A stretch of 64,000 nt of DNA from Amborella trichopoda (lineage: Eukaryota; Streptophyta; Magnoliopsida; Amborellales; Amborellaceae): positions 200,234 through 264,233 of the forward strand of contig NW_006494942.1 of assembly GCF_000471905.2 (NCBI RefSeq), in the 5' to 3' direction. The translations under genes were made by a program, and so were the position numbers. Below the pieces are notes generated by a model. It did no database searches. It was not told the origin of the DNA and worked only from the letters and a program-made list of their open reading frames with translations. Shown piece by piece: positions 22,441-33,146 of the stretch (positions are counted from its first letter, which is position 1; each line of letters starts with the position of its first letter).

Positions 22441-24679
22441 CCAAAAGTCAACGTCAAATCTTGCCAAACTGATTTTTGTGTACGAAAAAGGCATTTTCGT
22501 CTAAAAAAATGAACTTTTTCCTTGAGGATATTTGCATAGAAAGTTTGGTTTGAAAAAAACAGTAAGACAAAAAGTTAAGTTGGGGATAAATTGCATAGAA
22601 AATGTGGTCTTGGGGTTTTTTTGTAATTTTTTCTATAAAATATTTTTTCTCTCTCTAAAATAAGGAATGCAATGTACAATCTCCATAGAATTACAGCCCC
22701 TTCTTATTTTCACGACACGTGTTCATCCCTTAACTCTCGCTTAATAATGAACTCTTTCTCTTTTTCTAAAGTAAAAAATGTGATCTACAATTTTTATAAA
22801 ATTACAGCCCCTTCTTATTTTCAAAACACGTGTCCACCCTCAACTAATGCAGCTTCCAAGCAAAGGATCAAAATTTCACCCCTTTCAAGAGAAAGACAAA
22901 TAGCATATGAATTACTTGCTCGTAGAAACCAATGCTCTCCTTTTTGACAAATGTAAACGATCCTGCTCCCGCAAACGACTTAATCACTCCAACATTCATC
23001 AGAAGTCAAAGCAATTTAGTCCCGACGCCCTTCTTGTGATTTCTTTAGGTTCCCCACTAAGTTGAAAAAGCCAATAGAAAGCACATGAGCTCAAATAAAT
23101 ACGAAGCTAAACAAACGCTCACTTCCCCTTGCCTCGAGGAAAACGCCTTACATTTCCACGGAAAAACAGGCGTTGATTATGTCATTGAAAAAATACACGG
23201 CATGCTTCTCCTTCATCACCCTTGTTTATTTTTTATTTATGGGTATCTACCACACATTAATTATAATCAATATAAGGCCATAGGTAAAGTTGGAAAGTGA
23301 AAAAGGAGGAGCAAGTGCACACAATGATGGACAAGCCAGCTTTACAGCTTGTGTGAGAGAGAGAATGAGGGAGAGCATCTTCAATGCCTTTCATCAGCTC
23401 ATATGCTCAGAAAGCTTGCTTTCCCTTTTCTTTTAGAGAGAGAGAGGGAAGATTGAGGGCTCATGTGACCATGGGCCACCACACACCCCTTATTCATTGC
23501 CATCAACGATACGCCCCTCTCCATGTGCTTCGGCCTCTCTTTCAGTTGGAACCGTCCCCGCACCCTGTTCCATGAGAGAGAGGGGGAATGATTGCGTTAT
23601 ATAGAGCACGGCTGGCAGGTAACGGGACCGCCAGCCCTAGCGCAGGCTTTTAATCTTTGGGCTACATTTTGTAGCCCAAGCCCTAATTTTTTAGAACACC
23701 ATTCTGTTACAGAGGGTCCCAGAGAAGGGATTGCTGTTACATGGGCCGAGAGAGAGGTTAAATGCTATCTAAAAAAGGTAAGCATTTTGATGAGAAGTGC
23801 AAAACTAGGAAAAGGAGCAAATGTACACTTATTTAAATCGGTAACACAAATGTTGTATAACAAAAAGAAGAAAAGTCCATTGTGGAAGCAACCAAGATAC
23901 AAACAACACTAGTAAGTATTGACCCTTAAACCAATAAGATTACACAAACTCAGCCAAACATTAAAAACCATGGCTTTTTTGGACTCTCCTTCTCCCGAGT
24001 ACAGGAGGTTCAGCAATCAACCATTATGCACATACAAAAACAAAACAGAAAAAAAAAAAAAAAAAAATTTGTCACTCCTTGCAACCGAGCAGGTTAAAAA
24101 GAATAGATCTACAAATAAAAGGAGAATATTTTTTGTGATCCTTTATCAGAAATTTAAAAAAAAAGTATAGGGTGTTGTGTTTTGTGTATGGTGGTTGTAG
24201 AGGTTTTCGTTTTCTTCTATCCATTGCAGTTGATAACCTGTGAGTTATGCAAGAAAAGACCACAACTCAGTTTTTGCATATGATATTTATAAACATAAAG
24301 AAATGAAATTAAAAGTAAAGCCTTAAAAAAGAGATTTGAGTGTTTCATCAAAATCAAATTAAAGCAAAAGGAGGACGCTGGGCTTTTGTTCAGGAAAAAG
24401 TGTAAAAGAAAGTAAGTAGGAGGAGCTTGAGCCTCGAGCCTCTTAAAGCTCAATACTTCTTTCGAGAGAGAGAGAGTCATGTGGACTCTTCTTAGTCTAA
24501 TTTGAAGCTATATTTATATCTCTACAAACATCATACAAGAAAGATGAGAACGTTATTTAGGCATCAAAAACCCCTAATAAAGAAGACGTAAAGAATACAA
24601 GAGGATAGACAAAAATTTGTGTTTCTTTCAATGACTAGGATCGGGCATTGCAAAAAACCGGCCTGGATCGCCGTTTTAC
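22441..24679. other. AT-rich intergenic region
   Basis: Contains the duplicated blocks mentioned for 21301-22045, a GA-rich stretch (23350-23460) and a 19-base poly-A (24049-24067). No reading frame here has recognisable domains and no RNA gene was recognised. Confidence 0.5.
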
Positions 24680-24795
24680 TGATAGTGATCTGGAAAAAAA
24701 ACATGTGCAAAAACAGTGATAGTGATCTAGAAAAAAAACATGTGCAAAAACAGTGATAGTGATCTGGAAAAAAAACATGTGCAAAAACAGTGAAC
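24680..24795. repeat. 37-bp tandem triplication
   Basis: Three near-identical copies of a 37-bp unit beginning GATAGTGATCTGGAAAAAAA and ending GCAAAAACAGT; one copy has CTAG for CTGG. High identity suggests recent expansion or slippage. Confidence 0.9.
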
Positions 24796-24804
24796 CAACG
24801 TCTG

Positions 24805-25020
24805 AATCGGTGAATCGACATTTTTACAGTAAAAAAACGTTTTACAGAAGCAAATCAATGGTTCGCTTCTAGACCTGGGTGATTTCCTATATATTCTCAG
24901 AACCGGCACAGAGAGCCATCAGCATTTTTACTGAAGAAAAACGTTTTACAGAAGCAAATCAACGGTTCTGTTCTAGACCTAGGTGATTTCCTGTATATTC
25001 TCAGAACCCGCACAGCGCGA
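24805..25020 (-). repeat. About 105-bp tandem duplication downstream of the ARM gene
   Basis: Two copies (about 24811-24910 and 24920-25020) share 'acgttttacagaagcaaatc', TAGACCTRGGTGATTTCCT and ATATTCTCAGAAC. On the minus strand both read VLRIYRKSPRSR(S/T)EPLI. This is expected from the DNA identity and is not evidence of a gene. Confidence 0.75.
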
Positions 25021-25332
25021 CCGAGTCCGATGTCCATTCCAAATTCAAAGCAATAATGAAATTTCAAATAAACTAACAAAAAGACTATATAAGGTCTGTT
25101 AATCTGTTAGTGGCACCTACTGGCTCTGATAGTGCCACCAAATATGTACTAATCATCAATGTTAATCCAAGTTGGTGATGGAAATGTGTATATATATTTG
25201 GTGGCAAGATCAGAACAATAGGTGGCAAGACAATAACCAAAATCAAAACAGTAAAAAATTCAACAAAAAAACAAAGGGCAAAACAGAAAAAAGCTGAAAA
25301 ATAGAACCAAATTTTTGGTACCTTTCAATGAG

Positions 25333-27075
25333 TCAATAATTCTTCCATGCTCCAGTTAACAAGTTCCTGATCCTCCCACCTGTGATTCTCACCATCACCT
25401 TCTTGGCCCCTGCAACTTCCATCTCCACCAGCCTCTGTAAATGCTGGCAAGCCCCTACTGCTGCAATCTTTCTCCTGCTACTCTTGCTCTTGCTCAGCAC
25501 CGTTAACACAGCCAGAGGGAACCTCTTGCACACCCCTTGGTACCCAGGGTCCAACAACTGCACCAACTTCCCCAGACTCTTCTCATCTTTCACAAAGTCC
25601 CTCCGATTGCCCTGTGTGGCCAAGAGTGCGACCAGAGCCTCGGTGGCTGCCTCTTGTGTCTCCTCGGCCTTGGCCTCCAGCATCTTCACCAAGGGTGTCA
25701 GGCATCCGGCTTCGCGCAATGTGGATCTCGCATCGTCGCTCACAGCAGCTAAGTTGACAACAGTGAGTGCCGCTGCGTGTTGCACGCAGACCCCTCCTGC
25801 GCCCTTGAGAAGCTCGCTGAGTTGCTTTAGGAACCCATGGCAGCAGACTAGAGCACGGGCAGTGGGACTAGGAGGCGCAGAGAGAGCTGAAATCGCATTT
25901 AGTGCGACCTCCTGAGCCCGGGGGGTTGGGGCTTCATGCAAGAGCTGGAGCAGAGCTTGAACCCCGCCACCGCCATCACGCACGATCATCTCACGAAGAT
26001 TTACAGTAGAGATGGAGGAGATAAGAATATATAAGCACTCGGCTGCGTGTTGTCGGGCCAAGGGCGTCCCGGAAACCAGCAAACCAACCAGCAGAGACAC
26101 TGTGGACTCTCCTTCCTCAGCCATACTCAGGCGCACGTCTTCCACATAATTCACGGCATTAAGAAGAGCGCCGGCTGCTTTGGTCTGGGCAGCCAGCGAG
26201 CCCGAGCTGCAGAGCTCGATCAATGCACTCAGCCCACCATATGCAGAGAGAGCCCACGCATTCTCAGGATCGCTTGTGAGGGCTTCAATGGCAGATGCCG
26301 CCTTCTCTCTCGCAACATGGCTGCATGTTTCCAGGACCCGCACCAAGCCGCCGAGGCCGCCCTCCACAAACAAGCTCTGCCGACCAGCCTCATTTTCAGC
26401 CAAAAGCGCCACAGCTGACACCGCCTGTTCCCTTATGCAAGCCTGGTCTGAATCCAATAACCTGATCAAATATGGAACATCCCCCTCCTTCGCAACCACA
26501 GTCCCTCGCTTACAGTCATCAGCCAAAAGCTCGATCAGCGAATCGAGGGCCTTGCGCTTGAAGTCGGGCCCGCCAATTTTGAGCCTCGCAAAGAGGTCAC
26601 GAACAAAGAAGGCGACATCCTGGTTCGCAGCTTCAGCTACAGGCATCGACAGCACAATCGCACTTGACTGTCGCAAGACACCACTCCTCAGAAGCACATC
26701 CAAGTCCCTCAAATGCTCTGAAAGCGCCGCGGCAACCATGTCGAGATCACTCTGCATCAAAAGCTTGCCCGAGTACGCCATCTCAGAGCAACTCTTCACA
26801 TAATCCGAGACTTGATTCAGGGTGGAAAGGATTTTGTGGAGCAGATCGGCGAGCAAGGCGTTTTCGTGCCAGTGAGGGCAGTCGGAGACCTGAGAAGCGA
26901 GGTTTTGAAGGTGGTCGAGGCGAGTGCGGATGGTCTGCCATCGCCCCACAAACACTTTCAGGGGGAGGCAGGCGAGGATGAGTATCGAAATGAGGTTTTG
27001 TATGGTGTCGAGGCATTCTTCTGGTGCGAGCTCAGAGCATGGCGCGTTCGCCAAATGAGTGTTGGGTTGCTGCAT
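25333..27075 (-). CDS. ARM-repeat protein, 580 aa (plant DUF7032-ARM class)
   Basis: This is the only intact host-like gene seen. One uninterrupted exon runs from ATG at 27075 to TGA at 25333-25335. Residues 1-170 are a helical, leucine-rich N-terminal domain resembling the DUF7032-type region of plant ARM proteins (family name from memory). From about 175 to 560 come tandem armadillo helical repeats: GDVPYLIRLLDSDQACIREQ, GGLGGLVRVLETCSHVAREK, GGLSALIELCSSGSLAAQTK, AGCLTPLVKMLEAKAEETQE and KSLGKLVQLLDPGYQGVCKR. ARM repeats form a superhelix that binds partner proteins. No U-box, kinase or membrane segment is visible, so it is probably a soluble scaffold or adaptor, and the partner is unknown. 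Coding GC content is far above the flanks. The start is supported by a TATA box and CT-rich leader upstream. The orthologue is not identified with confidence. Confidence 0.93.
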   Translation of the reverse strand: MQQPNTHLANAPCSELAPEECLDTIQNLISILILACLPLKVFVGRWQTIRTRLDHLQNLASQVSDCPHWHENALLADLLHKILSTLNQVSDYVKSCSEMAYSGKLLMQSDLDMVAAALSEHLRDLDVLLRSGVLRQSSAIVLSMPVAEAANQDVAFFVRDLFARLKIGGPDFKRKALDSLIELLADDCKRGTVVAKEGDVPYLIRLLDSDQACIREQAVSAVALLAENEAGRQSLFVEGGLGGLVRVLETCSHVAREKAASAIEALTSDPENAWALSAYGGLSALIELCSSGSLAAQTKAAGALLNAVNYVEDVRLSMAEEGESTVSLLVGLLVSGTPLARQHAAECLYILISSISTVNLREMIVRDGGGGVQALLQLLHEAPTPRAQEVALNAISALSAPPSPTARALVCCHGFLKQLSELLKGAGGVCVQHAAALTVVNLAAVSDDARSTLREAGCLTPLVKMLEAKAEETQEAATEALVALLATQGNRRDFVKDEKSLGKLVQLLDPGYQGVCKRFPLAVLTVLSKSKSSRRKIAAVGACQHLQRLVEMEVAGAKKVMVRITGGRIRNLLTGAWKNY

Positions 27076-27090
27076 CTGCTAAGCCCTTGG

Positions 27091-27128
27091 CTACGGACTT
27101 CGATTCTCTTGCTTTAAATCCATGACAT
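27091..27128 (-). promoter_or_regulatory. Two short upstream ORFs in the ARM gene leader
   Basis: Two ATGs lie between the probable transcription start and the main ATG. The first (27128) opens a four-codon frame ending TAA at 27114. The second (27123) opens a ten-codon frame MDLKQENRSP ending TAG at 27091-27093. If both are in the mRNA they would lower or tune translation of the ARM protein. Only conservation or ribosome profiling can show whether they act. Confidence 0.45.
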
Positions 27129-27212
27129 TAGAGAGAGAAAGAAAAAAATGGGAATTGCAGGTTGCAAGTTGGGGGAAGACGGCAAGGGGAAGAGAGAGAG
27201 AGATATGCTTTG

Positions 27213-27220
27213 TTATAAAG
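27213..27220 (-). promoter_or_regulatory. Candidate TATA box of the ARM gene
   Basis: CTTTATAA on the minus strand, 138 bp upstream of the start codon. It is followed by an ATATCTCTCTCTCTC leader typical of plant 5' untranslated regions, and transcription would start near 27185-27190. Confidence 0.5.
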
Positions 27221-28009
27221 GATAGGTGGGGCGGGTAAATGCTCTGACACCCTCTGTCTTGTATAACGCGGCAAAGCCACTCTGAATCTTAGAGAGAGAA
27301 AGAGACAGAGAGAGATCTGAATCTTAGAGAGAGAGATCAGTAGCCTTATTTATGAAAAAAGCTCAGGTGCAGTCGTTTTCTTTCAGTGTCCCAGCTTTAG
27401 AAGTGGAATTAGACTTGGATATTTGATTTAAAATTTGAGAGGTCTATGATCTTGACCGCATCATGAGTACTAAAAAGGATGGAAAATAAATCTAAGGGAA
27501 TAGTAGATTATTTTGATGGCCTTTAATTTGAACAGCTCAAATCAAACAGGTTAATGTTTCTAAATTTAAAATTTCATTTTTTATTGTCTTCTCTTCCTTT
27601 GTTTCTTTACTTTTAATTTTTTTTTTTCTGAAAAAAGTTATGTAATGTTGAAAGCTTATACTATTAAACTAAAGTAGTGTTTTGAAGTTGGAGAACCCTC
27701 CAATTGATATCTCTAGGTTAAGGTATGTAGATTTGAAAAAAAAAAAAAAGATTTCAACTCTTCAAAATAATGAATTATTATCATGGGAGCTTTATACCAA
27801 CTTGTTAGCATATCATGTAACAAATATGAATCATCAACCCTTTCAAAATAGTGCATCTTGTAACAAATTATCTAGCTGATCTATTTTTCAATATTTTTAA
27901 ATATTTTATAAATCTCCTCCATCGGTTGTATTTTCAAATTTTAAATCTCATAACTAATCATAAAAACTAGATCTTTAAGTCATCATACGATTTGTGGCAT
28001 TGAAGCGCT
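27221..28009. other. Upstream flank of the ARM gene, no gene seen
   Basis: GA-rich patches at 27280-27345, then AT-rich sequence. From about 27840 there are degenerate versions of the 'aaatagtgtatatcataaca' repeat that also occurs in the inverted-repeat arms and at 29368. Confidence 0.5.
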
Positions 28010-28642
28010 ACACCCCTATCAAAAATAAGTAAATCATCACTTCAAAATTCACTGAAATTTACATTTTTGGCATCAAAAAATATTCAAATCAATAATCTTG
28101 ACCTTGACCATTAGGTTACAAAAACATTTAGAATTTCAAGTCTTAAAAATAGTGTATATTATAATACATTATCTAGACTATCCATTTCGCTCTAAACATA
28201 AGTTATCATGGATCCTAATATCCGTATTTTTTTTTTAGCTTCAAATTTCATTATTGATGTTGAAAATTGATTTTAGAATAATCACGGATATTTTTTATGC
28301 CCAAAGTGCTTTCGGAGTGAGGATACGAGGTGGGGCTTTACCTTGTTTTTATGCCTTATAAAAACTGCATCCAAAGTTAAAACCACTTAGAATAAGAGAA
28401 GATCAGCCATTGGATGAAGATATCATCCACTAAATTAAACTCATGCACCAAAACAACATACATCAACTGTGTACGCTGACAAGGACGTCAACTTTATGGA
28501 CTCAACAACCGGTGGAAAATAACTGTAGTTAGGTGGATGAGGAGTATCGAGTATGCTTGATCTCCGCCGTCCGTTCCAACGGATCGGATGGTCAATAGTC
28601 AGCCGTGTAACATCTATGTTATGGTATAATTTCTTGAAAGAA

Positions 28643-28670
28643 TTAAATAAATAAATAAATAAATAAAATA
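28643..28670. repeat. (AAAT)n microsatellite
   Basis: About six AAAT units, then AAAATAAAAG. Confidence 0.9.
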
Positions 28671-28684
28671 AAAGAAGAAGGTGG

Positions 28685-29060
28685 AGTATAGAGCCGAGGC
28701 TCTAAACAATCAAAGTAGAGCGCACCTTCAAATAGTATTGTGAACTGTAGTTTCACTTCTAGAAATTTTTTTGATAGCTTTAAAATATAATTTCATATCT
28801 AATTATACAATTTAAAGCTTCAAAAATAGTGTAGATCGAGCAGATCTAAGAAAACTTGAAAATCTTGAAAATTGACTGTCCAAAAATGCATTGCAAGATT
28901 CACTATTTCCAAAACTTGAAATCTATTTTTTTCTCATGCCCATACATTTTGATGTCGAGATGATCAATTTGAGGATATTTTGATATCAAAATAGCATCTT
29001 CTAGTGAAATTTTTGAGGTACGCTCTAATTTGATTGTTTGGAGCCTTGATTCTATATAAA
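28685..29060. mobile_element. Probable MITE, about 375 bp
   Basis: Terminal inverted repeats of about 42 bp: 28685-28728 contains CTCTAAACAATCAAAGTAGA, and the reverse complement of 29014-29060 contains CTCCAAACAATCAAATTAGA, with matching 'gcg(c/t)acct' and 'tatagag/tatagaa' on the two sides. The interior is AT-rich and non-coding. It lies within the spacer of the long inverted repeat. No clear target-site duplication was identified, so superfamily is not assigned. Confidence 0.55.
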
Positions 29061-29635
29061 CTTTTTTCAAAAAAAAAAGAAATAGTCGCAAACGTATTGA
29101 ATGTGCCAGAGCATCTCTAAGTAATTGGACAACTACATTTTACGCTAACTATTTCGTTCGTCTTTTGACAGTCTGTAGTAGGCTCCCGTGCCGTCGTACT
29201 GTACATTTACTGTTTTGGCCCTTTCTTTACTCACCCCTTCTTGTTCTCTTTATTTCTGCTAAGGCCTCACTGTCAGGGTAGTGTTTTTCGCAATTGAGTT
29301 GGGTTGGGTTGTGACCCACGGTCCTGGCGGGTCGACCTGAACTTGGTCCAGGTCAATGTCTAGCCCTAAAAATAGTTCATCTTCTAACACATTATATGGA
29401 CCATCTATTTGCAAGATTTTCAAATGTTTGAAGATTTGCTTGATCGTCACCATTTCTTAATCTTTAAATTTCATAATTGGAGGCAACAATAGACTTTCAT
29501 ATCATCATATGGCTTTGCGGCACTAAAACTGCATTTTTAGCATAGTTATGAAGGAGACCTTACTTCAATATTATAAGGTTGATACCTTATACAAGCCTCA
29601 CCCATAAAATATATATTATAGAATATATAGAAATT
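29061..29635. other. Rest of the inverted-repeat spacer
   Basis: No gene. It includes 'aaatagttcatcttctaaca' (29369-29388), related to the arm sequence, and a GC-richer patch at 29280-29360. Confidence 0.4.
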
Positions 29636-30020
29636 TTTTTTAAGATGTAGTTTTTATAAGACCTAGGCTTTATGGAAACAAAGTAACGCCTCATCTTGTA
29701 TCCTCACTCGAGAAGCACTTTGGGCATAAAAAAATATCCATGATGACTCTAAAATCAATGTCCAATACGGATAATGAAATTTGAAGCTCAAAACATAATA
29801 CAATTATTACGGATCCATGAACAATTATTTAGGGCAAAATTGACCGTCTAGGTAATGTGTTATGATATACACTATTTTTAGGGCTTGAAATCCTAAATTT
29901 TTTTATAACCATAATGGTGAAGACCGAGATTATTGATCTGAATGCTTGGTGACACTAGACCTACAAATTTCAGTGAGTTTTGTAGCAAGGCTTTACTTAT
30001 TTTTGATAGGGCTACAGTCC

Positions 30021-30563
30021 TATAAAAAATATTTCATATTTTTTAATAAATTAATAAGGAATAGAATTCAAAGAAGTACGTCAAGTCAATGTTATCAAGT
30101 TCACAACCGACAGAAAACTGAAACACTTCATTTTTTTTGAGATTCTAAGGAAAGTCTTCAGACATACATTTAAAAACTTAAAAAAAAAATGTATAACTTG
30201 ACACTTTTCTAAATTTATGTATTATAAAATTATGAATATTATGAGTATAATGAAATTTCATATATAGTTTATGGCTGCTTATATGTATGGGGGTGGGTTT
30301 TGAAAATCTTACTATTATAGCCATTTTAATGGGGAAGGGGGGGGGGGGGGGGGGGGGTGCGGCTTGAGCATTGCTTTGGTTTAGGGCCTGAAGCGGCCAT
30401 TTAACAAGTAGAGAAGAGAATGTGATAATATTGCATCAAGCAACAAGGCACATCGGCAGCCCTGCAAATATAAATATAAGGTACACATAGCTTGTTTTGC
30501 GGTTTCCCTAAAAAGGAAAACACTTATATAAGATGTCAACCATATACTATAGAAGTAAGGTAC
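30021..30563. other. AT-rich flank with a 21-base G run
   Basis: No gene. A homopolymer of 21 G occupies 30337-30357. Copy B of the LTR family begins (its 3' end) at 30564. Confidence 0.6.
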
Positions 30564-31303
30564 TGGTTAGATGCATCGATCTCTCCCCCGGGTCAAGATG
30601 ACATGGTGGCATGTGTCTCGGGTTTCAAGGAGAACCCGAGACTTGAGACCGCTCTCTCGGGAACCTTATTAAGAAACAAGGGCAGGTACACCAACCGGTG
30701 CGAGAGGAATTTGACTTGAGGCGGGACACACCTCACCTGGGTCTGTGACTCACTCGGGCTGACTCGGGTGGGCGCCTCTTAGATCACAACGAAAAGCGCC
30801 CTAGTCCAACAATTGGTTCTAAATCACCTACCTTGACCTGTACTCTCCTGTTTCTGCAATCACACACACGACTAATTTACAAGACAAGTGGGCCGAGGGA
30901 CCCCACCTTGTCTTTGAGCGAAGGCACACAAGCGTGCGCATTCAAGAAAGAAAGGGAAAGAATAAGATAAAGATTGTGGTGATAAGAGGAGAAGGGAGAA
31001 ATAAAATAGAGAAACGAGAAGAGAAGAAAGAGACATTTGACTGGGTAACTAGACTAACGTAGTCGCTAAACCAGTATGATGATTAACCTAGCGTGGTAGC
31101 AAGACATGCATGGTAACTCAGATCGGCACGACGACAATACTACTTGACGACAAGCCCAACACCGTCTAGCTTGGCACAATGGCTAACCTGTCGCGGCAGC
31201 AATACAGACACAGTAACTTAGACCGATACGGAGGCAATACTACTCGATGGCAAAACCACTATAACAGTGCTAGTCTTAGCCTCCCTTAGACAAATGAGAC
31301 AGA

Positions 31304-31822
31304 AAGAAGAAAGAAGAGAGAGAATAATGAGAGGGAGAAGAGAAAATAGAGAGAAGAAAAATAAAAGAGAAGAGAAAGTAAGTGGTAAGAAAGAATGAGA
31401 GAGAAGAAGAGAGTAAAAGAGAGGAGGAGAGAGAAGAAGATGAGAGATTAAGAGAGAAGACATAAGAGAGAGAAAAAAAGAGAAGTAGGGAGTAGAAGAG
31501 TAGAGAAGAAAGAGGAGGAAGAAGAAAGAGAGATAAAGAAGAGAGAGAGAGAAGAAAGAAGAGGGAGAAGAACGAAGAAGAGAGAGGAAAGAAGAAGAGA
31601 GAAAAAGAAGAGAGAGAAACAAGAATAGAGAAAAAAAAGAGAGCAAAAGAAGATAGAAAGAAGAGAGAGGGAAGAAAGAAGAAAGAGAAAGGAGACAGAG
31701 AAAGAAGAGAGAAAAAGGAGAAAGAGAAGACAGAAGAAGAGAGAGGAAAGAAGAGAGAGAAATAAGAGAGGGAGGGAAGAAAGAAGGAAGAAAAAGAAGA
31801 AGAAAGAGAAGGGCGAGAAGCA
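31304..31822 (+). repeat. Polypurine tract of about 500 bp (GA-rich)
   Basis: The plus strand is almost wholly A and G over roughly half a kilobase, an expansion of the CT tract of other LTR copies. It gives minus-strand open frames of 215-360 codons made of Ser, Leu and Phe, which are not genes. Confidence 0.9.
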
Positions 31823-32345
31823 TGGACGACGATGGGGTTCCGCCATCCATGACAGAGGAGAGAGAAAGAAGGAAGAAGCATGGACGACAATAGGGTTCTG
31901 CCGTCCATGACAAGGGAGAGAGAAGAAAGACAGAAGCATGGGCAGCGCTGGGGTCCTGTCGTCCATGACAGGAAAGGGAGAGAGAAAGAGAACACGGACG
32001 AAGATGGTGTCCATGACAGGAGAGGGAGGGAAAAGAGAACATGGACGACGATAGGTTCTGCCGCCCATGATAAGAGAGAGAGAAAGAGAGAACATGGATG
32101 GCGATTGGTCCCGCCGTCCATGACAGGAGAAGGAGAGAACATGGACGGCGATAGGTTTCGCCGTCTATGACAAGAGAGAAAAGAGAGAACATGGACGGCG
32201 ATTGGTCTTGCTGTCCATGACAGGAGAGAGAGAAAGAGAGAATATGGACGGCGATAGGTGTCGTCGTCCATGACGAGAGAAAGAAGGAAAGAGAAAACAT
32301 AGACAGCGTTAGGTTTCACTGTCCATGATGAGAGAGAGAGTCAAA
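31815..32345 (-). repeat. Minisatellite of copy B with hairpin core, about 10 units
   Basis: Units of 44-58 bp each carry a near-perfect inverted repeat. At 32141-32169 the arms are ATGGACGGCGA and TCGCCGTCTAT, with one G:T pair, around a 7-base loop. Other units keep the ATGGACGGCGA...CGCCGTCCATG design. Confidence 0.88.
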
Positions 32346-33020
32346 AGAGAGAAGAAAAGATACCTACGGCGATAGGCATTGCCGTGTGTGTCAGAAAGGA
32401 CTCAGACATGACCCGGCGCACCACTTGGGAAAGGGTCCGATTCAATATCCTTGTCAAGGAAAAGGGAAAGAAATGTCCTACATGGCGATGAGCATTGTCG
32501 TGCATGATAGGAGGGAGAAGGAACCCAAACAGAGGCCCGACCCGCCACTCGGGTTAAGGCCCGACTCACTGTGTATGTCCCAGAGATAAGAAAAGACAAT
32601 GCATGTCATGCTCGACGATGGGCATCACCGTGCATGACTAGAGAGGAGAGAGAAAGGAAAGAATAGAGAGAGAAGGAAAGGTAATGAAGAAGATTAGGAA
32701 AGAGTAAGAATGAGAGAGGAACGAGAACAGAGAGAAAAGAGGAAAGCAGGGGAAGGGAGACATGCACGGCAGTGCCTACTGTCATGTATGTTGAGAGTGA
32801 AGAGAGAGGTAGAAAGAGGAAGAGAGAGAAAGAGAGAAGAGAAAGAGAAAGAGAAAGAGAGAGGCACGCACGATGATGGTTACTATCGTGCATGTTTGAT
32901 GAGAGAGGATAGAGACATATAGAAGAAAAAATGAGAGAGAAAGAAGAGAGGAGGAGAGAGAAGAGAGGAGGAGAGAGAAAGTTACTTTCATCAAGGGGTA
33001 CCGAACTTTTCTTCTCTCCC

Positions 33021-33022
<2 letters not shown>
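32346..33022 (-). repeat. Copy B segment with further CATG-type hairpins and GA tracts
   Basis: Dispersed short palindromes appear among GA-rich tracts, such as GCACGATGATGG...ACTATCGTGC near 32865-32890 and CATGCACGGCAGTG...CTGTCATGTATG near 32761-32791. No gene is present. Confidence 0.6.

Positions 33023-33055
<33 letters not shown>
33023..33055. repeat. (CT)n microsatellite in copy B
   Basis: An uninterrupted CT run of about 33 bp at the CT-rich site of the LTR. Confidence 0.95.
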
Positions 33056-33058
<3 letters not shown>

Positions 33059-33135
33059 GGATGTGACCCTCAATCAAAGCTAACTTTCAAATTTTATTAA
33101 TCAGAATGAAGGTCCTTTATAATGAGGTATAGTGT

Positions 33136-33146
33136 TATACTTATAG
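33136..33146 (-). promoter_or_regulatory. Degenerate TATA box of copy B
   Basis: CTATAAGTATA on the minus strand at the conserved LTR promoter position. Confidence 0.45.

Larger units (their letters stand above)
28010..30020. repeat. Long inverted repeat, about 380-bp arms with 1.25-kb spacer
   Basis: 28010-28385 is a degenerate reverse complement of 29636-30020. Matching blocks, in left-arm orientation, include 'cctatcaaaaataagtaa', 'actgaaatttaca', 'atcaataatctt', 'aaaatagtgtatat', 'gcttcaaatttcattat' and 'tttatgcccaaagtgct', all in reversed order on the right. Identity is about 75-80% by eye. Candidates are a foldback or long-TIR DNA transposon, or two inverted copies of one repeat. No transposase was seen. 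Confidence 0.7.

Noticed and set aside
24564..25079. Minus-strand frames sharing VLRIYRKSPRSR
   Set aside because: The shared peptide follows from a recent DNA duplication. Nothing else suggests translation.
25382..26981. Plus-strand frames of 105-207 codons over the ARM gene
   Set aside because: They are shadows on the opposite strand of the GC-rich ARM coding sequence, with no family features.
31218..32319. Two minus-strand open frames of 347 and 360 codons, Ser/Leu/Phe-rich
   Set aside because: They are translations of GA/CT low-complexity DNA and the minisatellite in copy B. No conserved domain, and several frames are open at once for the same reason.
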